This document shows, one piece after another, positions 14,807 through 16,108 of a stretch of 16,108 bases of DNA; within the stretch, counting starts at the first letter, position 1; each line of letters begins with the position of its first letter. The stretch is from Methylococcaceae bacterium (lineage in GTDB: Bacteria; Pseudomonadota; Gammaproteobacteria; Methylococcales; Methylomonadaceae): the NCBI GenBank assembly GCA_021647145.1, contig JAKIVF010000081.1, forward strand, positions 1-16,108. Direction: 5' to 3'. A program made the translations under genes and the position numbers. The notes beneath the pieces are model-generated. The model worked only from the letters and a program-made list of their open reading frames with translations. It ran no database searches and was not told the origin of the DNA.

Positions 14807-16012
14807 ATGAAATATAAACAAATCAAAAATAGACCCGCTAAAAAAAATTTATTTCTCATCCTCTCCTTTACTTTTAGTCCTCCTAGTTATAGTGAAGTCA
14901 CTCTTGATGGCTCAATGGGTACTGCTGGCAGTGTTGCTGGCCCTGATTATCAAATCACAGAAGATGTAGGTCATCGAGCGGGTAGCAACCTCTTCCATAG
15001 CTTTGGACGATTTAATATCAATAAGACAGAAAGCGCGACCTTTAGTGGCTCTGCTGGAATCAAAAATGTAATTAGTCGTGTAACAGGTGGACAAGCTTCA
15101 ACGATTGATGGTGTTTTTCGATCAACTATTCCTAATGCTAACATCTATTTTCTTAACCCGTCAGGGGTCATTTTTGGTGAAAATGCAAGCCTTGATGTGC
15201 AAGGGGCATTTCATGCCAGTACAGCGGATTATTTAAAATTTAAAGACGGGGTAAAGTTTGAAACGGGCGTAGCAACAGCCAACCCAATACTTATTACAGC
15301 AACACCAGAAGCGTTTGGTTTTTTGGATAACACGCCTGCCAGTATTTCTGTTTTAGGTGAGACTAAAACAGCAACTCTCGACGTAAAAAAAGATGCAACA
15401 CTTTCATTAATTGGGGGAGATATTACGCTTAAAAATGGCTTTCTTTTTACACAAAGTGGTCAAATCAATTTGGTCAGTGTTGGTTCTTTAGGTGAAGCAA
15501 TCATCACTGATACAGCAATTGGAACTACTTCTTTTAATAAAATGGGAAAGATTAGTCTTGTTTCTAACTTGCCAAATCATTTAAGCGTAGGATCACATGG
15601 TGATTCAGCAGGAAAAATATTTATTCGGGGCGGGCAAATGACTATGGATAATACAGCTATCTTTGTCTCAACAGAACAAGGTAAGGGAGGTGATATAGAT
15701 ATTGGATTAACTGGTGATCTAAATATCACAAACTCTCAATCTAATTCCAAAATAACCTTAAATATTTCATCTTCGACTAACGGCGTAGGTGATGGTGGTA
15801 ATATCAACCTTAAAACAGCAGGATTAAATTTGAGCCAAGGCTCACAAATCAATAACTTAACCAGCTCAATAGGTAAGGGAGGTAATATAAATATTAATAC
15901 GACCAACACCATTACATTATCAGGAGATGCAGCGGGGATTACCTCTAGTACAGCAGGAAAAGGTCAGTCGGGAAACATAAGACCTAAATCCTGCAATCAT
16001 CACGCACAATAA
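14807..16012 (+). CDS. Filamentous haemagglutinin-type exoprotein (TpsA), short and abruptly ended
   Basis: I place the start at ATG 14807, which has a GGAGAG Shine-Dalgarno at 14792-14797 and leads straight into a signal peptide (residues 11-29, cleavage near PSYS). An upstream TTG at 14747 is in frame but lacks this support. The product is 401 aa. The TPS secretion domain (about 30-150) contains FLNPSGVIFGENASLDVQG, the NPSG counterpart of the NPNGI motif. A beta-helix follows with recurring GKGGDIDIG, GDGGNINLK, GKGGNININ and GKGQSGNI modules. The frame then changes character to RPKSCNHHAQ and stops in the middle of a repeat. TPS exoproteins are normally far longer, so this is probably a truncated gene, or the window sequence is broken here. 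It is the cognate substrate of the adjacent transporter. Confidence 0.85.
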   Translation: MKYKQIKNRPAKKNLFLILSFTFSPPSYSEVTLDGSMGTAGSVAGPDYQITEDVGHRAGSNLFHSFGRFNINKTESATFSGSAGIKNVISRVTGGQASTIDGVFRSTIPNANIYFLNPSGVIFGENASLDVQGAFHASTADYLKFKDGVKFETGVATANPILITATPEAFGFLDNTPASISVLGETKTATLDVKKDATLSLIGGDITLKNGFLFTQSGQINLVSVGSLGEAIITDTAIGTTSFNKMGKISLVSNLPNHLSVGSHGDSAGKIFIRGGQMTMDNTAIFVSTEQGKGGDIDIGLTGDLNITNSQSNSKITLNISSSTNGVGDGGNINLKTAGLNLSQGSQINNLTSSIGKGGNININTTNTITLSGDAAGITSSTAGKGQSGNIRPKSCNHHAQ

Positions 16013-16066
16013 AGTAAAAAGGATTGATTAAACAATAGGATAATATTGTTTTTCTAATTTTACTTT
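16011..16066 (+). terminator. Imperfect long hairpin after the TPS exoprotein gene
   Basis: The outer arms AAAGTAAAA/TTTTACTTT (16011-16019/16058-16066) and inner arms AAACAATA/TATTGTTT (16030-16037/16044-16051) nest around the loop GGATAA. The inner stem is followed by TTCTAATTTT. It could be a weak terminator or the end of a small mobile element that truncated the gene. The sequence to 16108 shows no further gene. Confidence 0.4.
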
Positions 16067-16108
16067 CTCATTGAATTAATGAAGCCTTCAAAAAGATCAT
16101 CTCGTGTC

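Noticed and set aside
1654..16108. The whole contig being from a recoded organism
   Set aside because: The host genes, several of them long and highly conserved, contain no in-frame TGA. Glycine there is always GGN.

Overview
Most of this window (about 1650-16108) reads as one AT-rich, standard-code gammaproteobacterium. The evidence is RNase E with an E. coli-like catalytic half, an RluC-type pseudouridine synthase divergent from it, close AqpZ and ParC homologues, and a two-partner secretion locus. None of the host genes contains an in-frame TGA, and all visible host stops are TAA or TAG. I cannot name the genus. The gene mix (CHASE2 cyclase, TPS exoprotein) would fit a sulfur-oxidising or methylotrophic lineage, but that is only an impression.

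The main discovery is at the left end. From about 640 to 1653 the minus strand makes sense only if TGA is read as glycine (genetic code 25, known from Absconditabacteria/SR1 and Gracilibacteria/BD1-5). Read that way, the stretch holds (a) the last third of an RluC-family protein, joined in frame to the host RluC N-terminus, and (b) an IS481-type DDE transposase with an intact catalytic triad and ten in-frame TGA codons at glycine positions. Trp is encoded by TGG throughout, which excludes the TGA=Trp codes. At about 640-650 the transposase frame runs without interruption into a third gene, a 5'-truncated CRISPR-associated DxTHG (TM1812/Csx1-like CARF) protein that again has no TGA. The island is therefore a foreign fragment about 1 kb long with a chimeric join at each end. 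It is either a metagenome or single-cell amplification chimera, or a real recombination between a code-25 epibiont and a gammaproteobacterium. The artefact is the more economical reading, because both joins cut genes inside conserved stretches.

Layout: 46-642 (-) DxTHG CRISPR-associated fragment; 643-1406 (-) IS481 element, code 25; 1471-2430 (-) chimeric rluC; 2431-3008 long rne leader with three consecutive hairpins; 3009-5216 (+) rne; 5217-5631 intergenic with a stem-loop and the aqpZ promoter; 5632-6336 (+) aqpZ; 6361-6396 bidirectional terminator; 9987-6424 (-) a tightly packed operon cvfB-like S1 protein > acyl-CoA thioesterase > parC; 10194-12811 (+) a Crp/Fnr regulator followed 26 bp later by a membrane CHASE2 class III nucleotidyl cyclase; 12919-16012 (+) a two-partner secretion pair, the FhaC/ShlB-type transporter and a short, abruptly ending FHA-type exoprotein.

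How the genes may work together (inference): the CHASE2 cyclase would turn a periplasmic signal into a cyclic nucleotide that the neighbouring Crp-type regulator reads, and the TPS locus just downstream, which has a 7-bp tandem repeat upstream of it, is a natural candidate target. I saw no CRISPR array, tRNA or rRNA.
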